This document shows positions 17,442 through 25,309 of a stretch of 64,000 nt of DNA, one piece after another. Origin of the DNA: Phascolarctobacterium sp. ET69 (GTDB lineage: Bacteria; Bacillota; Negativicutes; Acidaminococcales; Acidaminococcaceae). The position numbers were made by a program, and so were the translations under genes. Position 1 is the stretch's first letter. Every line of letters starts with the position of its first letter. The stretch spans positions 62,001-126,000 of the forward strand of contig NZ_JAMBLR010000002.1 in NCBI RefSeq assembly GCF_023336935.1. Direction: 5' to 3'. Below the pieces are notes generated by a model. It was not told where the DNA came from. It saw nothing but the letters and a program-made list of their open reading frames with translations, and did not search any database.

Positions 17442-17491
17442 TTTGTTTGCAGTATAAACTAAAAAATACGAACAAATTTTCATAAATATGC

Positions 17492-17542
17492 TTGACAAAA
17501 TGCGCTGTTCGTTTTATTATAACTATAACGAACAAACGTTTT
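17492..17542 (+). promoter_or_regulatory. SOS promoter with LexA box
   Basis: TTGACA (17492-17497), a 17-base spacer and TATTAT (17515-17520) form a near-consensus promoter. CGAAC-AAAC-GTTTT at 17529-17542 lies just after it and closely matches the Bacillota LexA consensus CGAAC-N4-GTTYG. A GTTCG half-site also falls in the spacer. Confidence 0.7.
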
Positions 17543-17561
17543 GAAAGGCAGTTGATTGTTT

Positions 17562-17873
17562 ATGAAAAAGCTGACGGCAATAGTAATGGCAGTCTTTTTA
17601 TTATACAGCGGTTACGTGTTCGGCACAGTATCCGCAGCAGATGAAATTTACACCACGCGCACGGTAACCGTGTACAGCGGCGATACCATGTGGGATATTG
17701 CTTCACGCTGGGCGGAAGATGACGAAGATGTGCGCGCCGTTATTTACCGCATCTGCGAGGCAAACGGTTTGCAGAATACGGATTTGCAGCCGGGGCAGAA
17801 AATTATGGTGCCGGTGCGTGTGCATGCCGGTGAGGGCGTAATGCTGGCGGAAGCAACGAACGGAAATTTATAA
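17562..17873 (+). CDS. Small exported LysM protein, YneA-like cell division inhibitor candidate
   Basis: The protein has 103 residues. A signal or anchor segment (MKKLTAIVMAVFLLYSGYVF) is followed by one LysM domain from VTVYSGDTMWDIASRWA to LQPGQKIMVPVRV, which binds peptidoglycan. Size, layout and the LexA box match YneA of Bacillus, which blocks division during the SOS response. A TTG at 17556 is better spaced from AAAGG, but the protein would then begin MFMKK; ATG 17562 gives the usual signal peptide. Identity with YneA is inferred from architecture and regulation, not from close sequence likeness. Confidence 0.78.
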   Translation: MKKLTAIVMAVFLLYSGYVFGTVSAADEIYTTRTVTVYSGDTMWDIASRWAEDDEDVRAVIYRICEANGLQNTDLQPGQKIMVPVRVHAGEGVMLAEATNGNL

Positions 17874-17889
17874 AATACGAACAAAATAA

Positions 17890-17935
17890 AAGCAGGCCTG
17901 GTGATTTTAAAATCATCAAGCCTGCTTATTTTTTT
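17890..17935 (+). terminator. Intrinsic terminator
   Basis: A long stem (AAGCAGGC and GATTTT paired with AAAATC and GCCTGCTT) is followed by a run of seven T. It also separates the LysM gene from the convergent dpaL gene. Confidence 0.88.
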
Positions 17936-17954
17936 ATGCCGTAAATAAAGCGTT

Positions 17955-19154
17955 TTATTTGTTTTCCGGCTTCCATTTGCCGCTGAGTACCTTAAGGTAG
18001 TTTACTTTGTCGGTAGCGCCTTCCGTACTTATTAAAAGCACGCGCGAGTTTTCGTCAAGCCCAAGTTCGTTGCGCAGCTGCGCAAGCTCTGGGTCCTGCA
18101 TCAGCGCTGCCAGAACTCCGGCGGTTACCGCACCCGATTCGCCCGAAACAATGCGCGCATCGCCGCTTTGCGGCATACCCAAAAGCCGCATGCCGCTGGC
18201 TGCATAGTAATCACTGCATGCAATAAAGGCGTTTGCAAAATTATTGATTATATCCCAGCTTACAGTGCAGGGTTCGCCGCAGCAAAGCCCGGCCATCATG
18301 CTGTTCATTCTGCCGGTTACTTTGTGCAGCGTGCCGTCGTTTGCCGCTGCCGTTTTATACAGGCAGGCGGCTTTATCCGGTTCGCAGATAACGGTAACAG
18401 GCAGGTTGTTCTGCCAAAGCGATGCAAAATAGCCGAGTACCGCGCCTGCCATGCTGCCTACACCGGCCTGCAAAAACAAATGCGTCGGCGTTATGCCGTT
18501 TAGCTGAGCAGTAATTTCCTGCGCCATGGTGGTATAGCCCTGCATAATCCAGGTGGGTATTTCTTCGTAGCCGCTCCACGCGGTATCCTGCACCAACACC
18601 CAGCCGTGCTTGCGGCTCATGGCATAGGCAAGGCGCACGGCGCCGTCGTAGTTAAATTTTGTAATTTCCGCTTCTGCGCCCAGCGCGCGGATGTTGTTAA
18701 GCCGTTCCTGGCTTGAGCCTTCGGGCAGGTAAACAACTGCTTTATGCCCCAGAAGTTTGGCGGCCCAGGCTACGCCGCGCCCGTGATTGCCGTCTGTTGC
18801 CGTTACAAAGGTTACGGTGCCGAGTTTGGCTTTTGCTTCTTCGCTGCACAAAACGTTAAAACTGTTTCCGTCAACGGGTATATTTAATTTGCCGCATAAG
18901 TATCTGGCAATGGCGTAACTGCCGCCCAGCGCTTTAAAGGCGTTCAGCCCAAAGCGTGCTGATTCGTCCTTAACAAAAATCTGCCCAACGCCGAGCTGTT
19001 TTGCCAGATTAGGCAGGCTTACAAGCGGAGTTTGCGCATAACCTGCAATGCCGTTGTGAAATTCAAGTACGGCCTGCATAGCTTCCGGCTGCACAAATTT
19101 GAGGCTGCCGGTATTTTTATTTCCTTTATGAAGTACATATTGCAGATTGGCCAT
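17955..19154 (-). CDS. dpaL: Diaminopropionate ammonia-lyase
   Basis: The protein has 399 residues. The PLP lysine lies in FGLNAFKALGGSYA near residue 75, and TATDGNHGRGVAWAAK and the glycine loop QAGVGSMAG are the fold-type II binding motifs. DpaL cleaves 2,3-diaminopropionate to pyruvate and two ammonia. The family is often called YgeX. It stands alone between two terminators, apart from the purine genes upstream. A GGAGAAC lies before ATG 19154. Confidence 0.93.
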   Translation of the reverse strand: MANLQYVLHKGNKNTGSLKFVQPEAMQAVLEFHNGIAGYAQTPLVSLPNLAKQLGVGQIFVKDESARFGLNAFKALGGSYAIARYLCGKLNIPVDGNSFNVLCSEEAKAKLGTVTFVTATDGNHGRGVAWAAKLLGHKAVVYLPEGSSQERLNNIRALGAEAEITKFNYDGAVRLAYAMSRKHGWVLVQDTAWSGYEEIPTWIMQGYTTMAQEITAQLNGITPTHLFLQAGVGSMAGAVLGYFASLWQNNLPVTVICEPDKAACLYKTAAANDGTLHKVTGRMNSMMAGLCCGEPCTVSWDIINNFANAFIACSDYYAASGMRLLGMPQSGDARIVSGESGAVTAGVLAALMQDPELAQLRNELGLDENSRVLLISTEGATDKVNYLKVLSGKWKPENK

Positions 19155-19173
19155 AAAACTGTTCTCCTGTACT

Positions 19174-19200
19174 AAAACGGCACAGCCTAAAGCTGTGCCG
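19174..19200 (-). terminator. Intrinsic terminator after purA
   Basis: On the minus strand CGGCACAGC-TTTAG-GCTGTGCCG is followed by TTTT. It separates purA from dpaL. Confidence 0.85.
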
Positions 19201-19227
19201 CAGTTAATTATTCAGTTTATGAACTTT

Positions 19228-20511
19228 TTAAAACAGTTCTTTTAAAATCATGGTCTGTTCGCGGTCGGGGCCTACGGAAACAATGCCTACTTCAACGCCT
19301 GCTACTTCGCTCATGCGTTTTAAGTATTTTTTGCAGTTTTCCGGCAGGTCTTCGTATTTGCGTACGCCGCTGATATCGGTCATCCAGCCTTCAAATTCTT
19401 CGTAGATAGGTTCAACCTGTGCCAAAACTTTCAGGCTTGCCGGGATTTGTTTGATTTCTTCGCCGTTATATTTGTAGCCTACGCACATTTTAATTACCGG
19501 CATTTCGTCAAGAATGTCAAGGCGGGTTACTGCCAGGCAGTCAAGGCTGTTTACGCGTGCGCTGTATTTCAGCATAAAGGCGTCAAGCCAGCCGCAGCGG
19601 CGCGGGCGTCCGGTAACGGTGCCGTATTCGTGGCCACGTTCACGCAGGGCGTTGCCGTCAGCGTCAAACAGTTCGCAAACAAACGGGCCTTCGCCAACAC
19701 GGGTGGTGTATGCCTTAACAACGCCAACCACATGGTTGATGCACAGCGGGCCTACGCCGCTGCCGGTTGCCGCATTGGCAGCAGTCGGGTTGGAACTTGT
19801 TACATACGGATAGGTGCCGTGGTCAATATCAAGGAAGGTAGCCTGTGCGCCTTCGAACAATACGTTTTTGCCTGCTTCAAAAACTTCGCCAAGCACAACG
19901 CCGGTGTCGCAAACATGCGGGCGGAGTTCTTCGGCATAAGCCAGGTATTCTTTCAGCACGCTGTCATAGTCAAACGGTTCGCCGCCGTAAATTTTGGTAA
20001 TAATTTCATTTTTGGCAGCCAGGTTTACACGCAGCTTGTCAGCAAAAGTATCGGGTTCCATCAAATCGCAGATGCGGATGCCGGTACGGGCTACTTTATC
20101 CATGTAGCAGGGGCCGATGCCGCCTTTGGTAGTGCCGATTTTGTGTTCGCCGAGTGCAGCTTCCTGCAGTTCGTCCAATTTTGCATGGTAAGGCATAACA
20201 ACGTGGGCGCGGTCGGAAATCAAAAGATTGCTGCAGTCAATGCCCTGGGCTTTCATGCCTGCAATTTCCTGAAGTACAACTGCGGGGTTAATAACTACGC
20301 CGTTGCCGAGGATATTGATTTTATCTTTGTACAGTACGCCGGAGGGCAAAAGACGCAGTTTATAGGCAACATCGTCTACAACAACGGTGTGCCCTGCGTT
20401 GGAGCCGCCGGAATAACGTACAACAGCGTTGGCTTTCTGAGCCAGGTAATCAACAATCTTGCCTTTGCCTTCATCGCCCCACTGGGCGCCGATAACTACA
20501 ACAGATGACAT
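19228..20511 (-). CDS. purA: Adenylosuccinate synthetase
   Basis: The protein has 427 residues, full length. It opens with MSSVVVIGAQWGDEGKGKIVDYL, the GTP-binding loop with the catalytic Asp and Lys, and contains SGGSNAGHTVVV and TRVGEGPFVCEL, all family hallmarks. It joins IMP and aspartate using GTP in AMP synthesis. It starts 20 bases after purB, so the two AMP-branch steps are in one operon. Confidence 0.97.
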   Translation of the reverse strand: MSSVVVIGAQWGDEGKGKIVDYLAQKANAVVRYSGGSNAGHTVVVDDVAYKLRLLPSGVLYKDKINILGNGVVINPAVVLQEIAGMKAQGIDCSNLLISDRAHVVMPYHAKLDELQEAALGEHKIGTTKGGIGPCYMDKVARTGIRICDLMEPDTFADKLRVNLAAKNEIITKIYGGEPFDYDSVLKEYLAYAEELRPHVCDTGVVLGEVFEAGKNVLFEGAQATFLDIDHGTYPYVTSSNPTAANAATGSGVGPLCINHVVGVVKAYTTRVGEGPFVCELFDADGNALRERGHEYGTVTGRPRRCGWLDAFMLKYSARVNSLDCLAVTRLDILDEMPVIKMCVGYKYNGEEIKQIPASLKVLAQVEPIYEEFEGWMTDISGVRKYEDLPENCKKYLKRMSEVAGVEVGIVSVGPDREQTMILKELF

Positions 20512-20531
20512 AACTATCTCTCCTTATATAA

Positions 20532-21824
20532 TCATAATCCGAAGCGCGCCATAATGAGGTCTACATTGCGCAGCATCGGCATGGGGTCAAAGCAATGCTC
20601 AATTTCTTCGTCGGTGAGGTATTTTTTAATATCCTCATCGTGTTCAACATTGGTTTTAAAGTCTGCACCTTCCAGCCAGCGGGCCATAGCGTTGCGCTGT
20701 ACCCATTTGTAAGCGTCCTCGCGCAGTACGCCTTTGCTTACGAGGGCAATCAGCAGGTTCTGGCTGTAAATAAGGCCGCCGGTTTTGTTCATGTTGGCAA
20801 TCATGGCATCCGGATAAACCAGCAGTTTATCAACAATGTTGATGAATTTGCGCAGCATATGGTCCAGTGCAATGGTTGCATCCGGCAGAATAACCCTTTC
20901 TACGGAAGAATGGGAAATATCGCGTTCATGCCACAGGGTAACGTCTTCAAGGGCAGCAACGGCATAACCGCGCAGCAGCCTTGCCATACCGGAGATTTTT
21001 TCGCAGGTAATGGGGTTGCGTTTGTGCGGCATGGCCGAAGAACCTTTTTGGCCGGGCGCAAAATATTCTTCAGCTTCGCGGATATCGGTGCGCTGGAGGT
21101 TGCGGATTTCGGTTGCCATTTTTTCCAGCGAAGAGCCGATAATGGCGATGGTGGTTAAATAATCGGCGTGGCGGTCGCGCTGGATAACCTGGGTTGCCAG
21201 GCGTGCAGCCTTAATGCCGAGTTTTTCGCATACATATTCTTCAACAAACGGGTCGATGTTGGAATAAGTACCGACAGCGCCGGAAAGCTTGCCGACGGAA
21301 ATAAATTCGCGGGCCTGTTTCAGGCGTTCCATATTGCGTTCGGTTTCATCCATCCACAGAGCAAATTTCAGGCCGAAGGTCATCGGTTCGGCGTGAATGC
21401 CGTGCGTGCGGCCAATCATAACGGTGTGTTTGTGTTCGGCAGCGCGGCGTTTTAAAACTTCGTGCAGCTTTTCGAGGTGTTTCATCAAAAGGTCTGCGGA
21501 CTGCTGCATCATAACGCCCATAGCGGTGTCTTTAACGTCGCTTGAGGTTAAGCCTTTATGGATGTATTTGGAAGCATCGCCCACATATTCTGCAACATTT
21601 GTTAAAAAGGCGATAATATCGTGGTTGGTAACAGCCTCAATTTCTTTAATGCGTTCAATGCGGAAATCTGCTTTGGTCTGAATGTCATGCAAAGCATCAT
21701 CAGGCACAATGCCCAGTTTGTTCATGGCTTCGCAGGCAAGAATTTCCACGCGCAGCATGGTGCGGAATTCGTTTTCAAGAGTCCAGATATTGCCCATTTC
21801 CGGATTGGTATAGCGTTCAATCAT
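20532..21824 (-). CDS. purB: Adenylosuccinate lyase
   Basis: The protein has 430 residues. The signature GSSAMPHKRNPITCEKI near residue 260 carries the catalytic Ser loop, and TSSDVKDTA and MIGRTHGIHAEP are the other conserved regions of the fumarase/aspartase superfamily. It works twice in purine synthesis, on SAICAR and on adenylosuccinate. ATG 21824 is used because a G6 ribosome site lies 6 bases upstream; the earlier TTG has none. No purine riboswitch is visible upstream. Confidence 0.97.
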   Translation of the reverse strand: MIERYTNPEMGNIWTLENEFRTMLRVEILACEAMNKLGIVPDDALHDIQTKADFRIERIKEIEAVTNHDIIAFLTNVAEYVGDASKYIHKGLTSSDVKDTAMGVMMQQSADLLMKHLEKLHEVLKRRAAEHKHTVMIGRTHGIHAEPMTFGLKFALWMDETERNMERLKQAREFISVGKLSGAVGTYSNIDPFVEEYVCEKLGIKAARLATQVIQRDRHADYLTTIAIIGSSLEKMATEIRNLQRTDIREAEEYFAPGQKGSSAMPHKRNPITCEKISGMARLLRGYAVAALEDVTLWHERDISHSSVERVILPDATIALDHMLRKFINIVDKLLVYPDAMIANMNKTGGLIYSQNLLIALVSKGVLREDAYKWVQRNAMARWLEGADFKTNVEHDEDIKKYLTDEEIEHCFDPMPMLRNVDLIMARFGL

Positions 21825-21987
21825 ATTTTTGCCCCCCAAAGTGTTTTTTACAATAAGAAACAGGAAGCAGCCTCTTTTGTGCCCTTCCTTAACGACAAAA
21901 CTTATTATCCTTTCTTATCATACCATTTATAGCATTTTACCGCAAGGCTATCCGGCTTTTTTATAAAAATATTCCTGCGGAAGATGC

Positions 21988-22024
21988 AAAACGGCAGCGC
22001 CAAAAATTTATGGCTGTGCCGTTT
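21988..22024 (-). terminator. Intrinsic terminator
   Basis: AAACGGCA pairs with TGCCGTTT, with an inner GCC/GGC stem. It lies just after the stop of the permease gene at 22028. Confidence 0.7.
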
Positions 22025-22027
22025 ATA

Positions 22028-23137
22028 TCAGTAAAAAGCATGCAGCGCATACAGTGCTGCCAAAAATATTAAATTGTCAACCGTAAAAATTGCCAGGTAC
22101 TGCCTCCTTAAATGTGGATACTTTGCAGCAACCTGCTTGTAGGAGATAAGGCTTGCCATGGAAGCAATGAGCGTGCCGAGGCCGCCGAGGTTGGTGCCTA
22201 CGATAAGCGCGGCGTAGTTATTGCTGTAACCTGAAAGCAGCATTGCCGCAGGTACATTACTGATAACCTGGCTGACGGCGACGCTTATTAAAACTTCGTT
22301 GCCGGCCAGAATCTGATTGATAAAACTGTGCAGGCTTCCGATATGGTTCATATTGCCGACAAAAATAAAAAAGAAAAGGAAGGTCAGCAGCAGGGAATAA
22401 TCAATCTGTCGGAACAGACTTTTATTTTTGTATAAAAGTGCGGCGGCAACAATGGCCAGCAGTACTAGGTGCGGCACAAAGTGGGCCACGGTTAGCACGC
22501 ACAAGGCAAATAAAACAAGGTAAAAGCAGACGGTGCGTTTGTCTTTAAGGCGTTCGGTTTTTATATCCAGCTGCAAATGTTCTTCCGGGTAAAATACAAG
22601 CACAACTGCCGTCAGCATAAAAGCGGCAAGGCCGGTATACAGCCACATCAGCTCCAAAAATTCCGGCACGCCCATGCCCGAAAGCGAAAACAGGTACAAA
22701 TTCTGCGGATTGCCGATAGGCGTAAACATGCTGCCGAGGTTGGCTGCTATCGTCATCAGCGTAACGGTGCCGCAAAGTTTGTCCGTTAAATTAATCATTT
22801 CCAAAATCATAATGCCGAAAGGCACAAAGGTAATCAGCGAAACGTCATTGGTGATGAACATGCTGCTGATGAAGCATAGAAATATCAGTGTAAATACAAT
22901 GCCGCGCCTTGTTTTTACCTTAATTAATATGCGGCTGCCGATAAACTGCAAAAAGTTCTGCCCGCGCAGGCCTTCAATAATCAGCATCAGGCAGAACAGC
23001 ATGATGAGCGTATTAAAATCAATATAGCGCAGATATTTAAGGCTGGGCGGCTCAATGAGGCACGAAAGCAGCGCCAGCAGCAGCGAAACGCTTAAAACAA
23101 CATCATTGCGCAGATAGTTTTTTATTTTTGTAAGCAC
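22028..23137 (-). CDS. SLC13/ArsB-like (ion transporter superfamily) permease
   Basis: The protein has 369 residues with about ten hydrophobic segments. FCFISSMFITNDVSLITFVPFG and, in the second half, SQVISNVPAAMLLSGY are the paired hairpin motifs of the citrate/arsenite/NhaD transporter superfamily. The substrate is an anion or an ion in exchange for H+ or Na+, but it cannot be specified. It is isolated between its own terminator and a divergent EamA gene. Confidence 0.85.
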   Translation of the reverse strand: MLTKIKNYLRNDVVLSVSLLLALLSCLIEPPSLKYLRYIDFNTLIMLFCLMLIIEGLRGQNFLQFIGSRILIKVKTRRGIVFTLIFLCFISSMFITNDVSLITFVPFGIMILEMINLTDKLCGTVTLMTIAANLGSMFTPIGNPQNLYLFSLSGMGVPEFLELMWLYTGLAAFMLTAVVLVFYPEEHLQLDIKTERLKDKRTVCFYLVLFALCVLTVAHFVPHLVLLAIVAAALLYKNKSLFRQIDYSLLLTFLFFFIFVGNMNHIGSLHSFINQILAGNEVLISVAVSQVISNVPAAMLLSGYSNNYAALIVGTNLGGLGTLIASMASLISYKQVAAKYPHLRRQYLAIFTVDNLIFLAALYALHAFY

Positions 23138-23269
23138 TTGTTAAACGCCTTTCCGTAAAAGCAAAATAAATTCTTAAACATTGTACCATATTTGCAAGAA
23201 GATACAAAAGATTTTAATAAAATTTTAGCGGTTTATTTTTGTTTGCTGTGCTTTATTTGTTTACGTTTG

Positions 23270-23298
23270 TTGACATAATTCTTTAACGGAGTTACACT
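23270..23298 (+). promoter_or_regulatory. Sigma-70 type promoter
   Basis: TTGACA (23270-23275), a 17-base spacer and TACACT (23293-23298) precede the EamA gene at 23379. Confidence 0.7.
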
Positions 23299-23378
23299 AA
23301 TATCAATATATTAAAAGAAAACAGCAATATTTAAAATGCTGTTACAAAATTTATTTTGTTTTGAAAGGGAAAGATATT

Positions 23379-24242
23379 ATGAAGGAAAGTGTACAGGCAA
23401 AATTAATGCTCAGTGCGGCTATGGTTATTTTTGGCACGCTGGGCGTTTTTACGCGCAATATCGGTGTAACAAGCGGTGAACTGGCGCTGTACCGCGCAGT
23501 GCTGGCATCCGTCCTTATCGGGTTTTACCTGGTATTTATAAAAAAAGGCGGGCTTAATTTAAAAAAAGCCGGGCGTGAGCTGCCGCTTTTACTTGCTTCC
23601 GGCATTGCCATGGGCATTAACTGGATTTTGCTGTTTCAGGCGTACCGCTATACAACAATTTCGGCGGCGACTTTAAGCTATTACTTTGCGCCTGTTATCG
23701 TTACGGTGGCTTCGCCGCTTTTGTTTCATGAACGGCTGACGGCGAAACAGATTATCTGCTTTGTAATGTCCACGCTGGGGCTGGTGCTTATTATAGGCAC
23801 CGGCGGCGGTGAAGAAACTGCCGGTATTACAGGCATTTTGTTTGGGCTGGGGGCGGCGGTTTTTTATGCCGCTGTTATTTTGCTTAATAAATTTATTAAA
23901 AACGTGGCAGGCATACAGCGTACCATTTTGCAGATGCTGGCTGCCGTTGTTACTTTGCTGCCGTACGTGGCGGTAAGCAGCGGGTTTAATTTAAACCTGC
24001 TGGACGGTACCGGCTGGGCATGCCTGCTGACGGTGGGTCTGTTCCATACAGGCATTACTTACTGCCTATATTTTTCCGCACTGAAAGATTTGACGGGGCA
24101 GGAAGCCGCTATTTTAAGTTATATAGACCCCCTGGTTGCCGTAATAATTTCCGTACTTTTACTGGGCGAGCCCATGACGCTGATGCAGCTTATCGGCGGC
24201 GCACTGATACTGGGATTTACTTTGTGGAATGAGAAAGCGTAG
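23379..24242 (+). CDS. EamA (DMT) family transporter
   Basis: The protein has 287 residues and ten predicted helices in two EamA repeats. VIFGTLGVFTRN opens the first repeat; the second ends in YIDPLVAVIISVLLLGEPMT and LIGGALILG. The family exports amino acids and other metabolites. ATG 23379 follows GAAAGGGA at normal spacing. It is an intact relative of the broken copy at 12014, though the two are not close paralogues. Confidence 0.9.
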   Translation: MKESVQAKLMLSAAMVIFGTLGVFTRNIGVTSGELALYRAVLASVLIGFYLVFIKKGGLNLKKAGRELPLLLASGIAMGINWILLFQAYRYTTISAATLSYYFAPVIVTVASPLLFHERLTAKQIICFVMSTLGLVLIIGTGGGEETAGITGILFGLGAAVFYAAVILLNKFIKNVAGIQRTILQMLAAVVTLLPYVAVSSGFNLNLLDGTGWACLLTVGLFHTGITYCLYFSALKDLTGQEAAILSYIDPLVAVIISVLLLGEPMTLMQLIGGALILGFTLWNEKA

Positions 24243-24264
24243 CTTTATCATAATTTAAAAATTT

Positions 24265-24417
24265 AAAAGCATAGAGATATACTTCTGCGGCACGGCAAAA
24301 ATGATGTGGCTTCTTCGATTCCGCCCGGGCTGCGCAGCCGGGCTCTCAAAAAATAGCATGCTGAATTTAACCGCCACATTTTTTGGCTCGTGCCTTGAAG
24401 CACATCTCTATGCTTTT
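24265..24417. repeat. Long imperfect inverted repeat, MITE-like or structured RNA
   Basis: The ends are a perfect 14-bp inverted repeat (AAAAGCATAGAGAT / ATCTCTATGCTTTT). Inside, GGCACG pairs with CGTGCC, AAAAA with TTTTT, and ATGTGGC with GCCACAT; the apex holds a GC-rich hairpin around GGGCTGCGCAGCC. The whole 153 bases therefore fold back on themselves. No open frame fills it. It could be a non-autonomous transposable element or an RNA; I see no target duplication. Confidence 0.6.
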
Positions 24418-24433
24418 GCTGAATTTACAATGT

Positions 24434-24459
24434 AAAACCCGCCGCATGATAACGGCGGG
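24434..24459 (-). terminator. Intrinsic terminator of the esterase gene
   Basis: On the minus strand CCCGCCG-N8-CGGCGGG is followed by TTTT, 10 bases after the stop at 24469. Confidence 0.85.
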
Positions 24460-24468
24460 CTGCTTTTA

Positions 24469-25140
24469 TTATTGGGTTAATAGCCACTTAATGCCGGCGG
24501 CGCTGCGGCTGATAATATTGCGGTAATGGCCGCCGGGGTTAAGTTCATAACAAGTGTTAATGCCAAGGCTGCGGTAATGCGCTGTCAGCTCTTCCGTACA
24601 CTGCTGCACGGTTTTAAGGTACTGGTTGCGTGCGCGTGCTTCTTTATCGCCAAGCGAAAAATACAAATGCTGCGGAGTTTTACAAAGCACGCTTTGCATG
24701 GCAAAATCCTTAAAGCCGGGGTACCACAGTGAACCGCTCATACTTGCCGCGCGACTGAACAAATCCGTTTTGTACAGCGCGTATACGGTAAACAAACCTG
24801 CAAGCGAATATCCTGCAAGCCCGCGCCACAAAATTCCGTTCAAGCCTGCTTCGGCCTGCGGTAAAACCTGCTGCGTTAAAAATTGCAGGTAGGCGTCCGC
24901 GCCTCCGGTAAACATCTCGCTGTACTTAAATAAATTGCCTGCCGCCCATGGCGAAAGCTCCGCTTCCCAGTTCAAGCCGCTGACAGTTACCAGAGTAAAA
25001 TCCGGGCAGCCCTGCTTTTGCAGCTCATCATAAACCTCGCCGCCATCATCATTGTAGGTAGTTAAATAAATTACCGGTTTGTTTTCCGCCAAAGCGGGAT
25101 AGACCGTTATTTTTTTGTTGCCGCTTGTAAATGTAAACAT
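24469..25140 (-). CDS. Alpha/beta hydrolase, putative esterase (IroE/Fes-like)
   Basis: The protein has 223 residues. GYSLAGLFTVYAL holds the nucleophile Ser in a GxSxG elbow, and a His near the C-terminus (NPGGHYRN) completes the likely triad. The ADAYLQFLTQQVLPQ segment before the elbow is typical of the esterase D/enterochelin-esterase group. The start is uncertain: ATG 25140 or a TTG at 25152, both with weak ribosome sites. No siderophore genes are near, so iron release is only one option. Confidence 0.72.
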   Translation of the reverse strand: MFTFTSGNKKITVYPALAENKPVIYLTTYNDDGGEVYDELQKQGCPDFTLVTVSGLNWEAELSPWAAGNLFKYSEMFTGGADAYLQFLTQQVLPQAEAGLNGILWRGLAGYSLAGLFTVYALYKTDLFSRAASMSGSLWYPGFKDFAMQSVLCKTPQHLYFSLGDKEARARNQYLKTVQQCTEELTAHYRSLGINTCYELNPGGHYRNIISRSAAGIKWLLTQ

Positions 25141-25309
25141 AGTGCGCTTCAAATTATAGTAGTAAACACTATCATTGTAAATTTAATATTATTATACTGA
25201 TATTATACATTACAAATAAAAATACTGATACTATATTTAATTAAAAAATATAATATAATTTAGTTGTGAGGGTAAGTTTATTAAGATTTTGCCAAGGAGA
25301 TATAAATTA

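Noticed and set aside
19447..20508. A 353-codon plus-strand open frame opposite purA
   Set aside because: It is the antisense of a clear purA gene with low-complexity, Phe and Ala-rich composition and no ribosome site. The same applies to long frames opposite DUF362, purB, the aldo/keto reductase and the AAA+ gene.
21825..21987. Purine riboswitch or PurR site before purB
   Set aside because: I see no aptamer core or PurBox-like repeat; only AT-rich sequence and a ribosome site.
24265..24417. 6S RNA
   Set aside because: Size and an extended hairpin fit loosely, but there is no clear central bubble of the right size, no promoter close upstream and no flanking tRNA or typical neighbours.
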